Source of the DNA: Hyphomicrobium sp.
GTDB lineage: Bacteria; Pseudomonadota; Alphaproteobacteria; Rhizobiales; Hyphomicrobiaceae
DNA length: 64,000 nucleotides
Reading direction: 5' to 3'
Assembly: GCA_002928735.1 (NCBI GenBank)
Contig: PERL01000001.1
Location: 186,001 to 250,000, forward strand
Numbering within the stretch: position 1 is the stretch's first letter; each line of letters begins with the position of its first letter. Shown one piece after another: positions 1-8,041 of this stretch. Below the pieces are notes generated by a model, which searched no databases, was not told the origin of the DNA, and was given only the letters and a program-made list of their open reading frames with translations. The position numbers and the translations under genes were made by a program.

Positions 1-38
1 ACCAACTGAAGACCGCGTCGATGGTCAGGCTCAAGTAA
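1..38 (+). CDS. C-terminal end of an upstream pilus-assembly gene (partial)
   Basis: Only the last eleven codons and a TAA stop lie inside the window. The readable tail is QLKTASMVRLK. The stop TAA (36-38) shares its last base with the ATG of the next gene (TAATG), an arrangement typical of translational coupling. Because the next gene is TadE-like, and TadE/TadF/TadG-like genes often come as adjacent pairs with short basic tails, this is probably another minor pseudopilin, but too little is visible to assign a family. Confidence 0.45.
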   Translation, partial: QLKTASMVRLK

Positions 39-466
39 TGCGCAATATGGCACTCAAGTACTGGATGAACCGCGCCAGGCTCTGCCGCGCCGATTCGGCG
101 GGAACGGCAGCCGTGGAATTCGCGTTTGTCGTGCCAGTCTTCATTGCCCTGACGATGGCAGCTATTGAATTCAGCCGAGTGGTGTATTCAAAGGCCGAGT
201 TCGAATATGCGATTTATAATGCCACGCGATACGGCATGGTCGCGCGTGCCGCAAACACCGACCAAATCAAAAAATCGCTGAGTGACAACCTTATTTTGCT
301 GGACCCGGCGAAGCTGTCAACCGTGACCATTTCGGAAGTCGTCAATGCGGACAAATCGCGAACCGCGACGCTGACCGCCGCTTACCAGTTCGAATTCCTG
401 GTGCCAATTACCGAACACGCATCGGTAACGCTGTCCAAGAGCGTCTCCTTCCTGCGCGTGCAATGA
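38..466 (+). CDS. tadE: TadE-like minor pilin / pilus assembly protein
   Basis: A 142-residue inner-membrane protein. A short basic N-terminus is followed by the TadE signature region (GTAAVEFAFVVPVF, about residues 22-35) inside a single hydrophobic helix (about 28-48); the glutamate in AVEF is characteristic of TadE/TadF pseudopilins, which are processed by the prepilin peptidase and assist Flp pilus assembly. The remainder is a small extracytoplasmic domain. The start at 38 overlaps the previous stop (TAATG); an in-frame ATG at 47 is an alternative. It is the last plus-strand gene before two minus-strand genes, so it probably ends an operon that begins outside the window. Confidence 0.85.
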   Translation: MRNMALKYWMNRARLCRADSAGTAAVEFAFVVPVFIALTMAAIEFSRVVYSKAEFEYAIYNATRYGMVARAANTDQIKKSLSDNLILLDPAKLSTVTISEVVNADKSRTATLTAAYQFEFLVPITEHASVTLSKSVSFLRVQ

Positions 467-513
467 AATAGCCGGGCTTGACCTGCAACGCCCAAGCTCA
501 ACTCACCGTTCGG

Positions 514-810
514 CTACGACACAAGATAGACGACGAAGCGAACGAAGAGCTGCAAGAGCAAATACAGGATCACGAACAGTGCAGCCCACATGGCGGCGAG
601 CACAGGCAATGTCGTTGCCGTAAGTGCAGGATGTGCCTGCCGGTCATCGGCGATCCGGTCCGTGCTGCGACGCTCCGAACCCCATTTGATCACAACAAAA
701 AAGTACCAGAATGAAAGGCGAATTTCGCGAACGTTTGCCTTTGGCGGCGCCTTGCCGGCTCCATCGGTGGAACCCAGTTCGGCCGCATCTCCTGGTTTGG
801 CCCCTGCCAT
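514..810 (-). CDS. Small membrane protein of unknown function
   Basis: A 98-residue protein starting at an ATG preceded by AGGAG at a 9-base spacing (820-824), which is better supported than an upstream start at 870. The C-terminal third is one long hydrophobic stretch (LPVLAAMWAALFVILYLLLQ and onward) that would cross the membrane; an aromatic cluster (FWYFFVV) in the middle may be a second membrane or interfacial segment. The N-terminus is soluble and Ala/Pro-rich. It lies downstream of the TadD-like gene on the same strand, inside the Tad region. I recognise no family. It could be a Tad-linked accessory protein, but that is only positional inference. Confidence 0.5.
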   Translation of the reverse strand: MAGAKPGDAAELGSTDGAGKAPPKANVREIRLSFWYFFVVIKWGSERRSTDRIADDRQAHPALTATTLPVLAAMWAALFVILYLLLQLFVRFVVYLVS

Positions 811-921
811 CAGTCGCGACTCCTGCAGCTCAAGCACTCGGATATAACCGCTCTCCAAACTAGCGGCCACATCTTGCTAAAGCGTAACAGGCCCCGGCCC
901 ATCCGGGCTAAGCGATAACGA

Positions 922-1434
922 CTAGTTAACGGACAGAGGAGCCTGCCCCAACGCCGCGAGGCGCTGGTTCAGAATGTCGATGTTATTGACGATGTACGGA
1001 TTAGACGGATCGAGATTATAGGCCGCCGCGAGGGTGGTTCGTGACTTGCTGAGATCACCCCGGAGGAGGTACGAGTACCCCATATTGTTCAGCACACTCG
1101 GCGTCGAGCCAATCAGTTGCTGTACCTTGGCATATGCCTTGTCTGCTTCGTCGAACCTCCCGATTTGATCGTAGGACGCCGCCAAACCCAGCCAAGCATC
1201 GGCGTTGAGGGGATCGGCCTCGATCGTCTTGGAAAACTCATTTGTGGCGGTACCGAAGTTACCTTCCTCGAACTGAATCTGTCCCTGTTCCACGAGGTGC
1301 GCCGACGTCGGCAAGCTGGCCGGTTCGGTCAAAGAAGCGGTCAGGAATTCACCTTCGTTCGGTGCGCACCCCACCACACTAAGGCCCACGGCCCCGATGA
1401 GCACAAATCTTAAGATGACACGTCGATCGCACAC
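922..1434 (-). CDS. tadD: TadD-like TPR lipoprotein
   Basis: A 170-residue protein starting at GTG. Residues 1-23 form a lipoprotein signal peptide ending in a VVGC lipobox (Cys23). From about residue 45 to 160 it consists of tetratricopeptide repeats (for example GNFGTATNEFSKTIEADPLN, then NADAWLGLAASYDQIGRFDE, then the DPSNP turn). This matches TadD, the outer-membrane TPR lipoprotein that works as pilotin or stabiliser for the Tad secretin. It is divergent from cpaB, which encodes another part of the same machine. Classical TadD is often longer, so this may be a short version. Confidence 0.75.
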   Translation of the reverse strand: MCDRRVILRFVLIGAVGLSVVGCAPNEGEFLTASLTEPASLPTSAHLVEQGQIQFEEGNFGTATNEFSKTIEADPLNADAWLGLAASYDQIGRFDEADKAYAKVQQLIGSTPSVLNNMGYSYLLRGDLSKSRTTLAAAYNLDPSNPYIVNNIDILNQRLAALGQAPLSVN

Positions 1435-1877
1435 GTCGCCTACCCCCGCAGGACATCACTCAAGGTCAGTTCGGTACGCCGCAGAACGCCACCGCGCGCG
1501 GATCACCAAACACCCTCAAAACTAGGAAACTCGGTACGACGGGATCAAAGGATGCGATGCTCAACACGCATCGGCCAGCATACAGTTACGCAAATCCTTG
1601 GCCCCGATAGGGGAACATTGTTCGCACAAAAATTGGGCTCATCCCAAACGATTAATCGTGCGGAGTTCGACCGGTGTATCGGCTGGTGGACAACATGTGC
1701 GCAGTCCCCGCCGGGGCTAGATCCGCAGCGCGTTTTTCTCAACCCCACAAGCTTCTTAGCCAGATCTAGTCCGCAGCCGCAAATATTTAACTGTTTTTGA
1801 ACAGACTGTGCACTGCCGGCGGCGTGCGCAGCGTCAGCCAAGCCGGTGTCTGATTTTTGCAACGGGGAGCACAGGGT
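1435..1877. other. Gene-free divergent control region of the tadD-like and cpaB genes
   Basis: This 443-base spacer has no convincing reading frame. It must hold promoters in both directions. It becomes AT-richer near 1780-1805, where a CtrA-like box and a short dyad occur. A GGGGAG ribosome-binding site at 1864-1869 serves cpaB. Overlapping minus-strand reading frames through this region antisense to cpaB look like shadows. Confidence 0.6.
1787..1804. promoter_or_regulatory. Candidate CtrA-type box overlapping a CTGTT/AACAG dyad
   Basis: TTAA at 1787-1790, seven bases, then TGAA at 1798-1801, one mismatch from the TTAA-N7-TTAA CtrA consensus. The dyad CTGTT (1791-1795) TTTG AACAG (1800-1804) overlaps it. 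CtrA is known to drive pilus genes in Caulobacter, and chpT in this window shows the phosphorelay exists here. Sites this short occur by chance, so the call is tentative. Confidence 0.3.
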
Positions 1878-2792
1878 ATGCGTCGGCGCATGATATTGGC
1901 GTTGGTTGTTTCTAGTGCCAGCGGGCTTCTGGCAGCTGTTATGATCAATGGCTGGATGTCGACCCAGTTCATGCGGATGAAAGCGCAAGTCCAGCAAAGC
2001 GCGCAGCAAACAGTTGAAGAGAAGAAGCCAGAACTCGCGAAGATTGTCGTCGCGAAAGAGGATGTCTCCGCCGGCACGCAACTGACGCGGGATAAGCTGA
2101 GCGAGGTCGAATGGCCCGCCGATAACGTCCCCAAGGGGTCGTTTAATTCGATCGACGAGCTCATTGGCAAGGAGGACAACCGGGTCAGCCTCGTCGCGAT
2201 TTACACGAATGAACCCATCATCCAAGAGCGCGTCTCGGGCCCCGGTCAGCGAAAGGGTCTTGCCACCATGCTTGACCGCGGCAAAAGGGCCGTTGCCATC
2301 CGCGTCAATGAAGCTGTCTCCGTTGGCGGCCTCATTCAGCCGGGCGACATCGTGGATATTTTCGTGACAAATGAAAAGGATGATAAGGCCTACACCGATC
2401 TCCTGCTTCAAAACGTGCGCGTTCTCGCCATCGACCAAACGACGGACCCTCTCCACCCCAATCCCATCATCGGCCGCACCGTGACGGTTGAGGCCGATCT
2501 AGCAGACGCACAAAGAATTACCCTCGCATCGACGGTTGGCAGCCTGTCCCTGGCCCTTCGGGAAAGCGGCAATGTGGCCGCCGTCGAAGACCTCGAACGC
2601 CTCACAGTCGCTGACCTGCCTGGGGATAGCGGGGATAAGCAGACCGTCGGGGCATTTGTTCCCACAATGGGCGTTGCACCCAGCCCTGAGACCGTTGCAC
2701 CTGAAGGCGGCGAGGGGAAGGGTAACACTGCGAAGATCAGCGTTATCCGCGCCACCTCGCCAACCGAGTACACGGTCAAGCGCCGAGACTAG
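1878..2792 (+). CDS. cpaB: Flp pilus assembly protein CpaB (RcpC)
   Basis: A 304-residue protein. The ATG at 1878 is chosen because GGGGAG lies 8 bases upstream; a TTG at 1857 has no such site. A single N-terminal membrane helix (about residues 5-24) is followed by a periplasmic SAF domain (about 54-115, with KIVVAKEDVSAGTQLTRDKL) and the conserved CpaB core region (GKRAVAIRVNEAVSVGGLIQ, then PGDIVDIF). CpaB/RcpC is needed for Flp pilus biogenesis and is thought to act in the periplasm with the CpaC secretin. The C-terminus is Gly/Pro-rich and likely flexible. cpaC follows 164 bases downstream, so the two are probably one transcription unit. Confidence 0.92.
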   Translation: MRRRMILALVVSSASGLLAAVMINGWMSTQFMRMKAQVQQSAQQTVEEKKPELAKIVVAKEDVSAGTQLTRDKLSEVEWPADNVPKGSFNSIDELIGKEDNRVSLVAIYTNEPIIQERVSGPGQRKGLATMLDRGKRAVAIRVNEAVSVGGLIQPGDIVDIFVTNEKDDKAYTDLLLQNVRVLAIDQTTDPLHPNPIIGRTVTVEADLADAQRITLASTVGSLSLALRESGNVAAVEDLERLTVADLPGDSGDKQTVGAFVPTMGVAPSPETVAPEGGEGKGNTAKISVIRATSPTEYTVKRRD

Positions 2793-2956
2793 ACTTTGCC
2801 GGCCCTTCCCGATGTAGGTTGTCAGCCGTTGTTGCGGCGAAGTGTGCGTTCCATGGAGTCTAGTTATTTGAGCACCGGCCGTTGCCGGTGCGGTCAGTCA
2901 TGCGTCCCAGTGATGAGTTCCAGTGTGTGGAATAGTAAGCTCGTGAGGACGTGTCG

Positions 2957-4486
2957 ATGTTTCGTATGGGTCAAGCGCTCGGTGGCTGGGCAAAATCACT
3001 TCGAAAAAATCAGCAACTGATCGGCCAGCGCTGCCTAGCAAGCCGGACAAAACGCGCCGTGTGCATTCTGGCTGCCCTGATGGCCGGCTCCCTTTGCGCA
3101 CCCTCGGCCCTCATGGCTGGCGTCATTGAAGTCGAGCCCGATCCCGCCGTTATCGCAACCCAAACTGGCAGCATTTCCCGCGCCTCGGTCATCGCCAAGA
3201 AATCGCAGGTTGTCGAAGTCGGCCGCAGTTTCGGCACGGCCCTGGTGGCCGACAACGAAATCGCCGACGTCGTTCCGCTGTCCGATCGCTCCATCTATCT
3301 CTTAGGGAAAAAGGTCGGCGCCACGCGGGTCACCATTGTCGACGACCAGCAGCACGTGATTGAGATCATCGAAGTCGATGTAACCCCTGACATCGACGAC
3401 CTGCGCGCTGTTTTGCAGCAGAACATTCCAGAAGCCGATATCCGGGTCAGCGCGGCCCATGGCGGCATTGTTCTGACCGGCACGGTGTTCGACGCGCCCA
3501 CGATCGAGCAGGCCGTCGCCATCGCCAAGCGCTATGCACCCGACGCCGTTACCAACGCCCTGACAGTTGCCTCGCCCCAGCAAGTGATGCTGGAAGTGCG
3601 ATTTGTCGAAGCATCCCGCACGGCCAGCCGCGAGCTTGGCATCAGTACGCGCGGCCGCTCCAACAACACGAACTTCGACACCAACCAGCAAGCGTTCCCA
3701 CCTCCAGTCGGCGGCGCCATTCAGGCAGCTGCCATGTTATCGGGCGCGGAACCCTTTGGCACCTTGCTCGCGCGCGTACTCGAAGGCGGCACCGACGTTG
3801 ACGTCATGATCCGAGCCCTAGAACAGCGGGATCTCGCCCGCCGGCTGGCCGAGCCCAATCTCGTAACGACGTCGGGTGACACGGCGAGTTTTCTGGCCGG
3901 CGGCGAGTTTCCCTTCCCCGTGAGCGCTCAAAACAATCAGATATCAATCGAGTTCAAGCAGTTCGGCGTCGCCCTCGCGTTCACGCCGACGGTTTTGAAT
4001 GGCGGATTGATCAACCTCAAAATCGCGCCAGAAGTCAGCGACATCGATGAGACCAACACCGTCGAAGTCAGCGGCGTCAGAATTCCAGGCCTGATCGTCC
4101 GGCGAGCCAACACTACCGTCGAACTCAAGAATGGGCAAAGCCTTGCCATCGCCGGTCTCCTGCAGCACGCACATCGCAAATCGCAGCAGCAGCTGCCGTG
4201 GATCGGACAAGTCCCCGTTTTGGGCGCCCTGTTCCGCAGCGCTGAGTATCAGAAGGACGAAACCGATCTGGTCATCATCGTCACCCCGCGGCTCGTCAAG
4301 CCGGCCCGACCAGGCGAGCGCCTCAAGACACCGCTCGACGAACCCGTAGCCTCGAACGACCGGGACTTTTTCCTCAACGGCCGCGCTGAAATCACCGAGT
4401 TAGAGCGCAGGCGCGGTGAGCCCCGGCTCTTCGGACACATCATCACCACCGGCGCAGACAAGGTGACCTATGATGCTTCAAAATAG
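2957..4486 (+). CDS. cpaC: Tad/Flp pilus outer-membrane secretin CpaC (RcpA)
   Basis: About 509 residues from the ATG at 2957 (GAGGA upstream at 2945-2949); a GTG six bases earlier is also in frame. It has a long N-terminal signal sequence (hydrophobic core about residues 34-55), an N-terminal secretin-associated region (PDPAVIAT through VVPLSDRSIYLLGKKVG), a BON-like domain (about 150-205, VLQQNIPEADIRVSAAHGGI) and a C-terminal type II/III secretin domain (about 275-445, with RRLAEPNLVTTSGDTASFLA and VPVLGALFRS). CpaC forms the outer-membrane pore through which the Flp pilus emerges. It overlaps the next small lipoprotein gene by 17 bases. Confidence 0.93.
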   Translation: MFRMGQALGGWAKSLRKNQQLIGQRCLASRTKRAVCILAALMAGSLCAPSALMAGVIEVEPDPAVIATQTGSISRASVIAKKSQVVEVGRSFGTALVADNEIADVVPLSDRSIYLLGKKVGATRVTIVDDQQHVIEIIEVDVTPDIDDLRAVLQQNIPEADIRVSAAHGGIVLTGTVFDAPTIEQAVAIAKRYAPDAVTNALTVASPQQVMLEVRFVEASRTASRELGISTRGRSNNTNFDTNQQAFPPPVGGAIQAAAMLSGAEPFGTLLARVLEGGTDVDVMIRALEQRDLARRLAEPNLVTTSGDTASFLAGGEFPFPVSAQNNQISIEFKQFGVALAFTPTVLNGGLINLKIAPEVSDIDETNTVEVSGVRIPGLIVRRANTTVELKNGQSLAIAGLLQHAHRKSQQQLPWIGQVPVLGALFRSAEYQKDETDLVIIVTPRLVKPARPGERLKTPLDEPVASNDRDFFLNGRAEITELERRRGEPRLFGHIITTGADKVTYDASK

Positions 4487-4805
4487 CCCTTCTTCGCGCA
4501 AGGCAGCTGCATCTCTCTTGCTGGCGATGGCAGCCTTCAGCTTATCTGGCTGTCGCCAGTATCTAGACCGCAGCGATACGATCACCGCCGGCGTCGCTGA
4601 CGCAACAGATACGAATAAGGCCGTTCAGACCATCACCCGTTGGCCAGCCGAGTCGCGCTATGACCGCTGGAACTCCGATGGCGAACGGGCCCGCGTGGCC
4701 ATTGAAAGATACAAGACACGAACGGTCACCGAGCCAAAGCAGCTCGACAAGGACCCGGTCGACGCTGAACCAACTCCGACAGAACCGGCCACAAAGGCCA
4801 ACTGA
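4470..4805 (+). CDS. Small Tad-locus lipoprotein
   Basis: A 111-residue protein whose start lies inside the end of cpaC (17-base overlap, AAGGTG upstream), so translation is probably coupled. Residues 1-28 form a lipoprotein signal peptide with an LSGC lipobox. The conserved-looking core is YLDRSDTITAG followed by ADATDTNKAVQTITRWP and RARVAIERYKT; the tail is Pro/Thr-rich. From memory, proteins of this kind sit just after cpaC in many Rhizobiales Tad clusters. It is about half the length of CpaD and I do not see CpaD sequence in it, so I do not call it cpaD. A role as secretin-associated lipoprotein is inference. Confidence 0.65.
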   Translation: MMLQNSPSSRKAAASLLLAMAAFSLSGCRQYLDRSDTITAGVADATDTNKAVQTITRWPAESRYDRWNSDGERARVAIERYKTRTVTEPKQLDKDPVDAEPTPTEPATKAN

Positions 4806-5105
4806 CGCCAATCCACAGCCCCAGGGATTGAACGCCGCGCACGCGCCAGCATCGGCATGTTCATCCTGCGCGATCGAACATCGATGCACGTCGGAAAAAC
4901 CAATTGCTCCATTAATCACGTTCCGTTCGCCATAATTATTCGAACCTTTCTGCAAACGTAGAAATTAGAATGAATATCTAATCGAAAAATAAACTGGCAA
5001 ATCTCGAATTCAATTTGTCAGCATTTCTACCTATAAATTTCGACACTTTGTTTACGTTCCCATTTATATGGTTTGCCGATGAAGTTTTTCCCGGCAGGCA
5101 GCTGA
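4806..5105. other. AT-rich spacer upstream of tadG
   Basis: Three hundred bases with no gene. From about 4915 to 5080 the base composition is strikingly AT-rich compared with the GC-rich surroundings. It separates the cpaBC-lipoprotein unit from tadG and probably contains the tadG promoter; I cannot pick a convincing -35/-10 pair. Confidence 0.55.
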
Positions 5106-6329
5106 ATGACAAGCGCAGGCAATATCCGGTCCAAGTTCGTCGCCAACCAATCAGGTGCGATCGCACCGATTTTTGGCCTCATGATGCTGGTTCTTGCTGT
5201 GTCGGCAGGCATCAGTGTCGACACCGCGCGCAGCTCGCGTGTTTATAGTGTTGCCTCAAGCGCGCTCGATGCAGCGGCCCTGGCAGGCGCCAAGGCACTT
5301 CGCTTGGGCAACCCAACCGACGCAGAATTGTCAGCGCTCGTGCTCGAATACTTCAATTCCAACATCACTATGAATGCCAACGGCTTTTCCGTGAAAACTT
5401 TCCAGGTGGTACCCAACCGCGAGGATAACAGCGTTCAACTTGTTGCAAATGTCGAAGTGCCGACAACGATCATGGCCATAACGGGCCGGGAAAAAATGGA
5501 CCTGCAAATCCGCTCGTCGGCCGTCTTCGACGTGAAGGACGTCGAGGTGTCGATGATGCTTGATGTCAGCGGGTCGATGGCCGGATCTAAAATTGAAGAC
5601 CTCAAAGCCGCCGCACGCGATCTGATCGAGATCCTGCTTCCCACCAACACCCCGCATTCAAACAAGGTCGCACTCGCTCCGTTCTCAACGGCGGTCAATG
5701 CCGGCGACATCGCCGAAAAGGCCTCGAATGGCAAAGGCAACAACGGAAAATCTCAAGCCGGCGACAAAACTAAGTGCGTCACTGAAAGACGAGGTCCGCA
5801 TGCGTTTTCTGATGCAAAACCATCGGCCGGCAAACTTAATCGGAAATCAGGCAGCTGCCCGGACGCCGAGGTCTTGCCACTGACCAACGATCTCGGCAAA
5901 CTGGATGAGGCAATCAACGCAATGTCTGCCGGAGGCATGACCGCGGGTCATCTGGGGATCGCCTGGGCGTCCTATCTGTTGTCGCCGAACTGGGCCTCAG
6001 TTCTGCCGGGCGACAGCGCGCCCGTGGAATACGACAACACGGACTTCCGAAAGGTCGCGCTCCTCATGACCGACGGGATGTTCAACAGCTACTACGAATC
6101 CGAGAACGGTAACTCCGTAACCCAAGCGCGGGCGTTGTGCGACTCCATGAAGTCCAACAACATCACGATCTATACGGTCGGCTTCCAAGTCCCCGAAGAT
6201 GTGGTCCCAACCCTGAAGTATTGCGCCACCTCGCCGGCCCACTACTACGAGGCCGAAGATGGAGCAGCTTTGCGCCAGACCTTCAAGGAGATTGCGAAGC
6301 GGTTGAACGGTCTGCGCCTGTCGTCCTGA
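5106..6329 (+). CDS. tadG: TadG-like pilus assembly protein with von Willebrand A domain
   Basis: A 407-residue protein. The N-terminus carries the TadE/TadG-type motif SGAIAPIFGLMMLVLAVSAG in one membrane helix (about residues 17-38). A von Willebrand factor A domain begins near residue 145, with the metal-site motif DVSGSMAGS (Asp153, Ser155, Ser157) and a later ALLMTDGMF strand-loop. TadG proteins are envelope components of Flp pilus systems. A basic insert with two cysteines (about 220-258) interrupts the vWA fold. It starts after an AT-rich spacer, so it probably has its own promoter. The last 47 bases overlap the convergent ceramidase-family gene. Confidence 0.85.
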   Translation: MTSAGNIRSKFVANQSGAIAPIFGLMMLVLAVSAGISVDTARSSRVYSVASSALDAAALAGAKALRLGNPTDAELSALVLEYFNSNITMNANGFSVKTFQVVPNREDNSVQLVANVEVPTTIMAITGREKMDLQIRSSAVFDVKDVEVSMMLDVSGSMAGSKIEDLKAAARDLIEILLPTNTPHSNKVALAPFSTAVNAGDIAEKASNGKGNNGKSQAGDKTKCVTERRGPHAFSDAKPSAGKLNRKSGSCPDAEVLPLTNDLGKLDEAINAMSAGGMTAGHLGIAWASYLLSPNWASVLPGDSAPVEYDNTDFRKVALLMTDGMFNSYYESENGNSVTQARALCDSMKSNNITIYTVGFQVPEDVVPTLKYCATSPAHYYEAEDGAALRQTFKEIAKRLNGLRLSS

Positions 6330-7035
6330 CACCCGCTCCATGCCGGATTGCCGCCCGAAGGAGAAGATAGAGCAACAGCGCGTTGGCGATGTGCCAGAGC
6401 GCATGCGTCCCCCGCGCCCGCCCCATCACGGACGTCACACCACATACCTCGAAATCAACCGTTCGCAAGGTGAGTGACAAGGCAAACACCACCCCCGCTC
6501 CCAGCACCGCCCAGCCCGCGCCATGCCGCCGGATCACCAGCGCCACACCGATCAACACGAGCGCCGCCAGCGCGGGAACATATCCCAGCGACCCGTTGAA
6601 ACAGGGCCGGCCTGCCGCCATCGTAATAGGCAGTAATCCCGGCTGGCATGGAATGCCCTGCGCCGCCTTCATTGCGAGCAGGAAAACGCCGAGCCCCGCA
6701 GCCACCGCCCAATACGGCGCACCGAGATAGCGGCGCATCGCAAAGGCGAGATACCCGATCATGAAAATGCCAATCGGGGCCGTGTCCGCCACCGAAGCCC
6801 AGCGCGTTGCATAGGTGTGAAACAGAAAGCTGCCCACGCCAATCACGAAGACGAGCATGACCAGCAGCCATTCCATCAGTCGGCGCGAACACCCATCGGT
6901 GCGCGCCAATTGAATCGCAGCAGCAAACGCCGCCACGAGAAACGCGACATTCGAAAGTGCGTTGAAGGGCTCCGCCCAGAACGCCGGATCGCCCGCCCGC
7001 TCACAATAGGCAAAGATTTTGGTCGACCACGACAT
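6283..7035 (-). CDS. Ceramidase-family integral membrane protein
   Basis: A 250-residue protein with about seven hydrophobic helices. It shows the alkaline ceramidase (PF05875) hallmarks: CERAGDPAFWAEPFNALSN near the N-terminus, GSFLFHTYATRWASVADTAP, and a C-terminal GTHALWH; the histidines and the Ser/Asp residues are those that bind zinc in the eukaryotic enzymes. Alkaline ceramidases hydrolyse the amide bond of ceramides. ATG 7035 is chosen over a TTG at 7071 because an AGGGA site precedes it. The 3' end overlaps tadG by 47 bases on the opposite strand. The real substrate in this bacterium, ceramide or another N-acyl lipid, is not known from sequence. Confidence 0.82.
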   Translation of the reverse strand: MSWSTKIFAYCERAGDPAFWAEPFNALSNVAFLVAAFAAAIQLARTDGCSRRLMEWLLVMLVFVIGVGSFLFHTYATRWASVADTAPIGIFMIGYLAFAMRRYLGAPYWAVAAGLGVFLLAMKAAQGIPCQPGLLPITMAAGRPCFNGSLGYVPALAALVLIGVALVIRRHGAGWAVLGAGVVFALSLTLRTVDFEVCGVTSVMGRARGTHALWHIANALLLYLLLRAAIRHGAGVRTTGADRSTASQSP

Positions 7036-7121
7036 ATGCGGATCCCTGCTCGCGGAAGTTTGAACGGCCAATCATCCAAGCGCGTAGCATATGACAGACA
7101 GACACGTTTGAATTGCCCGCG

Positions 7122-7143
7122 GATAGTACTGGCTAGTACCAGG
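7122..7143. repeat. Short dyad before a small secreted-protein gene
   Basis: GTACT (7126-7130) and AGTAC (7135-7139) form an inverted repeat separated by four bases, just 5' of the ribosome-binding site of the next gene. It also reads as two direct TAGTAC copies. It may be an operator or a 5' hairpin; no evidence beyond the symmetry. Confidence 0.25.
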
Positions 7144-7154
7144 GGAGACGAAAA

Positions 7155-7436
7155 ATGATCATCCGCATCGCGGCCTCGGTCAGCCTTGCCATGTGTGTTG
7201 CAGCACCCGCATGCGACGCCGCAGCGGTCACGCCGCGCGAGATCCGCACAGGAAAAGTCACCGCATGCAGCAAATACGGCGCGCAATGTTACACGGCCAA
7301 ATTGGTCCGCACACCCGTAGGCTGGAAGATGCGCCTGAAGGGCGGCACGCTGATCCATTGCGAAGTCACCTGCGACGATACCCTGCGCCGCGCGACTGTC
7401 GATTTTTGGGAAGACCAGCGTGAACGCGCGCGCTGA
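7155..7436 (+). CDS. Small secreted protein of unknown function
   Basis: A 93-residue protein with a strong GGGGAG ribosome-binding site. Residues 1-23 form a signal peptide with an alanine-rich cleavage region. The mature part is small and basic, with four cysteines after the signal peptide (CSKYGAQC and CEVTC), enough for two disulfides in the periplasm. No family recognised. It is convergent with the thioredoxin-like gene, only 8 bases away. Confidence 0.65.
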   Translation: MIIRIAASVSLAMCVAAPACDAAAVTPREIRTGKVTACSKYGAQCYTAKLVRTPVGWKMRLKGGTLIHCEVTCDDTLRRATVDFWEDQRERAR

Positions 7437-7444
7437 ACGGTCGC

Positions 7445-7948
7445 CTAGTTCGATGCGCGCTCATCAGGCTGGGCCCCACCTTTAGCTGCCGCCTTCTGCA
7501 GGAGTGCCAGCAATTCGTCCGGCTTTTCGATGTCGATCGTGTGCGGATGCTTGGGATCGGACCTGCCGGTCAAATCCGTGCGTACCTCACCATCGGGTGT
7601 CATAAAAATCGTGCGCGGCACATATGTCCCATCGGGCGCAAAGGCCCCATTGGCCGTCTTATCCGCATCCGCATCGACGAGGATCATGACAACGTCCTTG
7701 GCTGCCGCCACGACCCGCTCGTCCTTGAAGACGGTCCGATATTTTCCGCACGCCGTGCACCACGGTGCATGAAACACCATCACCACCGTCTTGCCCGTCC
7801 GCGTAGCCTCCGGGATGCCCGTTTTCAGACTGTGCCACGTGATGGCGGGCGCATTCCAATTCTCAGCACCCGGCGCCGTCGCATGCGCCGGAACAAAGGC
7901 AAAAATCGCAGCGAGTACAAAGGCAAGGCAGGCGGAGACGAGACGCAT
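7445..7948 (-). CDS. Periplasmic thioredoxin-fold protein
   Basis: A 167-residue protein. The start at 7948 is fixed by GGAGGAA six bases upstream. A signal peptide (about residues 1-23, ending AHA) precedes a thioredoxin fold with the active-site motif APWCTACGKY and the cis-proline strand YVPRTIFMTPDG. The motif CTAC is like that of DsbD C-terminal domain-type or thioredoxin_7 proteins rather than classical CGPC thioredoxin. It is likely to act on disulfides in the periplasm. It follows ftsI on the same strand after a 93-base gap, where murE would normally be expected. Confidence 0.8.
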   Translation of the reverse strand: MRLVSACLAFVLAAIFAFVPAHATAPGAENWNAPAITWHSLKTGIPEATRTGKTVVMVFHAPWCTACGKYRTVFKDERVVAAAKDVVMILVDADADKTANGAFAPDGTYVPRTIFMTPDGEVRTDLTGRSDPKHPHTIDIEKPDELLALLQKAAAKGGAQPDERASN

Positions 7949-8041
7949 TGGGGTTCCTCCGGGAATTTTTGGTAGTGTTCTGCCAAGTGTACGGTCCCCG
8001 ATCAAGAAAGGATCGCGGGCCCACCACGCCGGCGCCCCGGA

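Noticed and set aside
1545-2456. 303-codon minus-strand frame across the cpaB promoter and gene
   Set aside because: Antisense to cpaB, no ribosome site, no recognisable domain.
4470-4805. Calling the small lipoprotein CpaD
   Set aside because: It is half the length of CpaD and shows a different sequence core.
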